Shown piece by piece: positions 5,776 through 7,450 of a stretch of DNA of 7,450 nucleotides. Each line of letters opens with the position of its first letter. Position 1 is the first letter of the stretch. This DNA comes from DASYQV01 sp036005125. GTDB taxonomy: Bacteria > Acidobacteriota > Vicinamibacteria > Vicinamibacterales > UBA2999. Under the pieces are notes generated by a model. The model was not told the DNA's origin. It saw nothing but the letters and a program-made list of their open reading frames with translations, and made no database searches. The translations under genes and the position numbers were made by a program. The stretch is from positions 1-7,450 of the forward strand of contig DASYQV010000341.1 of assembly GCA_036005125.1 (NCBI GenBank), given 5' to 3'.

Positions 5776-5802
5776 TGTCACGTCTGGGCCGACCGCGACT
5801 CC
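5776..5802 (+). promoter_or_regulatory. Predicted ECF-type promoter of the DoxX gene
   Basis: TGTCACG (5776-5782) is followed after 16 nt by CTCC (5799-5802), the same spacing as the two minus-strand copies with one change in each box. A transcript would start near 5809, directly before the AGGAGG at 5810-5815, giving an unusually short leader for the gene at 5824. Similarity outside the boxes is low, so this is the weakest of the three copies. Confidence 0.38.
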
Positions 5803-5823
5803 AATGAACAGGAGGTTACCTCA

Positions 5824-6252
5824 ATGGATAATCGACTGGACACGCCGTGGATTGCGCTGCGGTTGGGCATCGGCCTGACCGCCACGCTCGCCGGAATCGA
5901 CAAGTTCTTCAACCTGCTCGCCGATTGGGCCTCGTACGTGAGTCCAGCGGCCGCCCAGTTCCTGCCAGTATCGACCGCTACGTTCCTGGGCATCGTCGGT
6001 GTCGTGGAGTTGGCGGTCGGAGCCGCGATTCTCACCGGCTGGACCCGCGCCGGTGCGTACGTTGCGAGCGCGTGGCTGCTTGGGGTCGCGACGAACCTCG
6101 TGCTGGCCGGCTTCTATGACGTCGCTGTGCGAGACGTCGTCATGGCACTTGCCGCATTCACCCTGGCGCGCCTCGCTGAGGTGCGGCAGGAGAGGCCAGC
6201 CTACGCGTTCAACAGCGTTGCCGAGCGCAGTGGTCGTCAGGTGACGGCTTGA
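5824..6252 (+). CDS. DoxX-family-like integral membrane protein
   Basis: The 142-residue product has four hydrophobic segments at about 10-32, 52-72, 76-97 and 101-118. The first carries the small-residue pattern R-L-x-x-G-L-x-x-x-L-A-G-I-D-K-F-F of DoxX-type proteins, and the second has the G-x-x-E-L-x-x-G motif (59-66: G-V-V-E-L-A-V-G). Members are small inner-membrane proteins tied in different systems to quinone or thiol redox processes. The biochemical role of this one cannot be named. The ATG at 5824 has a strong AGGAGG eight nt upstream, and the open frame before it (back to 5503) is the shadow of the sigma gene. It is divergent from the ECF sigma factor and has a similar predicted promoter, so co-control is likely. 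Interaction with the sigma factor as a membrane regulator is conceivable but not shown. Confidence 0.82.
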   Translation: MDNRLDTPWIALRLGIGLTATLAGIDKFFNLLADWASYVSPAAAQFLPVSTATFLGIVGVVELAVGAAILTGWTRAGAYVASAWLLGVATNLVLAGFYDVAVRDVVMALAAFTLARLAEVRQERPAYAFNSVAERSGRQVTA

Positions 6253-6304
6253 GGCGCCGAGAGGTCGGCATCGACTTACCCTGTCCCGGACCGCCCGGCG
6301 CAGG

Positions 6305-7450
6305 TTACGTCCGTGCTCTCGCCTCGCGCTCATGCGGCGCTACGGTCCACTCGGCGGGGCGTTCGATGTACGTCCCGTCGAGCGCGGACACGGATTCGCA
6401 GCCGATCAATCTCAACGTTCGCGTCATCTCCGTGCGAAGGATCTCGATGGCGCGCGCAACCCCCGCTTCGCCTGCCGCTCCGAGACCCCACGCGTAGGCC
6501 CGACCCACCAGCACGGCGCGTGCACCGAGACAGAGCGCCTTGATCACGTCGCTGCCGCGTCGGATGCCGCCGTCCATCAGCACCTCGCAACGTCCGGCTA
6601 CGGCGCTGACGACTTCCGGGAGGACGCGCACGCTCGCGGCTGCGCCATCGAGCTGCCGGCCGCCATGGTTCGACACGACGATGGCGTCGGCGCCTTCATC
6701 GAGAGCCCGCCGCGCATCGTCACCCGTCAGCACGCCCTTGATCACAAGGGGTCCGCCCCACGCGTCGCGAATCCAGGCGAGATCCCGCCATGTGACTGCC
6801 GTGCGTTCCAGCAGCACGCCGACGTCGCTGTACGGCATCGGTCCGATCCCCGGCAGCACCACGTTCGGAAACTTCATGAGGCCGCCGTCCCGCAGGAAGG
6901 CCGTCAGCCACCGCGGCCGCGACAGGAACTGCCAGATGTACGGAACCCTCGACCACACGTTGCCCGTCAGCAGGACCGGGACGCCGTTCCGCACGTCGCG
7001 TTCGCGCATGCCCGCGACCGGCGTGTCAATGGTGACCACGAGCGCGGAGTATCCCGCCGCACGTGCACGGCCGATCGTGGCCGTGGCCACCTCGCGGCCG
7101 CCAGGAATGTAGAGCTGGTACCACATTGGACCCGCGCTCGCCTCTCGCACCTCTTCGAGGGTGGAGCCTGAGAAGGTGGAGAGCACGTGCGCTGTGCCGG
7201 CGGCATGCGCCGCGCGTGCCGCATGCACATCCCCCTGCGGGTAAAACAACCGGCAGCTTCCGACAGGCGCAAGGAGCACCGGAAGATTCACTACGGTGCC
7301 GAGCACCGACGTGTGCAGATCGACTTCGCGCACCGCCACTGCCTGCCGCGGTCGCAATGTGACTGCTTCGAAGGCGCGGCAGTTCTCGCGCAGGGTGACC
7401 TCATCGTCGGCGCCGCCGTCAATATAGTCGAACACGGCACGCGGCAGGCG
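6305..7450 (-). CDS. FMN-dependent alpha-hydroxy-acid oxidase/dehydrogenase, 5' end outside window
   Basis: The 381 visible residues begin in mid-protein with R-L-P-R-A-V-F-D-Y-I-D-G-G-A-D-D-E, the usual N-terminal FMN-side motif, so perhaps 20-40 residues lie beyond the window edge. A GTG at 7435 is only an internal codon. Counting from the first visible residue, the signatures of the glycolate/lactate oxidase family follow: Y-Q-L-Y at 111-114, V-T-I-D-T-P with Asp142, R-E-R-D at 149-152, Lys238 in V-I-K-G, and the active site S-N-H-G-G-R-Q-L-D-G with His262 and Arg265. The phosphate-binding D-G-G-I-R-R-G-S-D at 293-301 and G-R at 316-317 complete the barrel. These enzymes oxidise L-2-hydroxy acids (lactate, glycolate, mandelate) to 2-oxo acids. 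Oxidase and dehydrogenase types cannot be told apart here. The gene converges on the DoxX gene with 52 bp between the stops and need not belong to the ECF set. Confidence 0.92.
   Translation of the reverse strand, partial: RLPRAVFDYIDGGADDEVTLRENCRAFEAVTLRPRQAVAVREVDLHTSVLGTVVNLPVLLAPVGSCRLFYPQGDVHAARAAHAAGTAHVLSTFSGSTLEEVREASAGPMWYQLYIPGGREVATATIGRARAAGYSALVVTIDTPVAGMRERDVRNGVPVLLTGNVWSRVPYIWQFLSRPRWLTAFLRDGGLMKFPNVVLPGIGPMPYSDVGVLLERTAVTWRDLAWIRDAWGGPLVIKGVLTGDDARRALDEGADAIVVSNHGGRQLDGAAASVRVLPEVVSAVAGRCEVLMDGGIRRGSDVIKALCLGARAVLVGRAYAWGLGAAGEAGVARAIEILRTEMTRTLRLIGCESVSALDGTYIERPAEWTVAPHEREARART

Noticed and set aside
6253..6301. GCGCCG...CGGCGC pairing between the convergent DoxX and oxidase genes as a shared terminator
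   Set aside because: The stem is six pairs with a loop of about 36 nt and no T-tract, too weak to call.
6332..7171. 279-codon plus-strand ORF opposite the hydroxy-acid oxidase
   Set aside because: It is an antisense shadow; all conserved FMN and active-site motifs are on the minus strand.

Overview
The window looks like chromosomal DNA of a GC-rich environmental bacterium. An ISAzo13-type transposase start, a periplasmic NHL propeller protein, a secreted di-haem cytochrome and an ECF sigma factor together would suit a soil Acidobacteriota-like genome. That assignment is inference: there is no rRNA or other taxonomic marker here.

Layout, left to right. (1) At 1-173 (minus) lies the first part of an ISAzo13-family transposase, cut by the window edge. 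(2) At 258-1475 (minus) is an exported NHL-repeat beta-propeller protein. (3) The divergent spacer 1476-1947 holds a candidate promoter, an inverted repeat and a well-translated 37-residue ORF. That ORF resembles the first ~30 residues of a SAM-dependent O-methyltransferase broken off in front of the next gene. (4) At 1948-3045 (plus) is an intact aldo/keto reductase. (5) The spacer 3046-3394 has no gene but three strong inverted repeats, one shaped like an integron attC site. (6) At 3395-4636 (minus) is a secreted di-haem c-type cytochrome of the CCP/MauG type, with a structured leader. (7) The spacer 4637-5028 carries that leader, a promoter and a dense nest of GC-rich hairpins. (8) At 5029-5718 (minus) is an ECF sigma factor. 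(9) Divergent from it, at 5824-6252 (plus), is a four-helix DoxX-type membrane protein. (10) At 6305-7450 (minus) is an FMN-dependent alpha-hydroxy-acid oxidase whose N-terminus lies beyond the window.

The most coherent signal is regulatory. The sequences TGTCACC-N16-CTCT, TGTCACC-N16-CTCT and TGTCACG-N16-CTCC stand at plausible distances in front of the cytochrome, the sigma factor and the DoxX gene. The first two also share 20 of 22 bases around and upstream of the -35 box. This suggests a small self-activating ECF regulon joining a membrane DoxX protein and a periplasmic di-haem cytochrome, with no recognisable anti-sigma gene in view. The aldo/keto reductase, NHL and hydroxy-acid oxidase genes lack this motif where their promoters can be seen, and may be unrelated neighbours.
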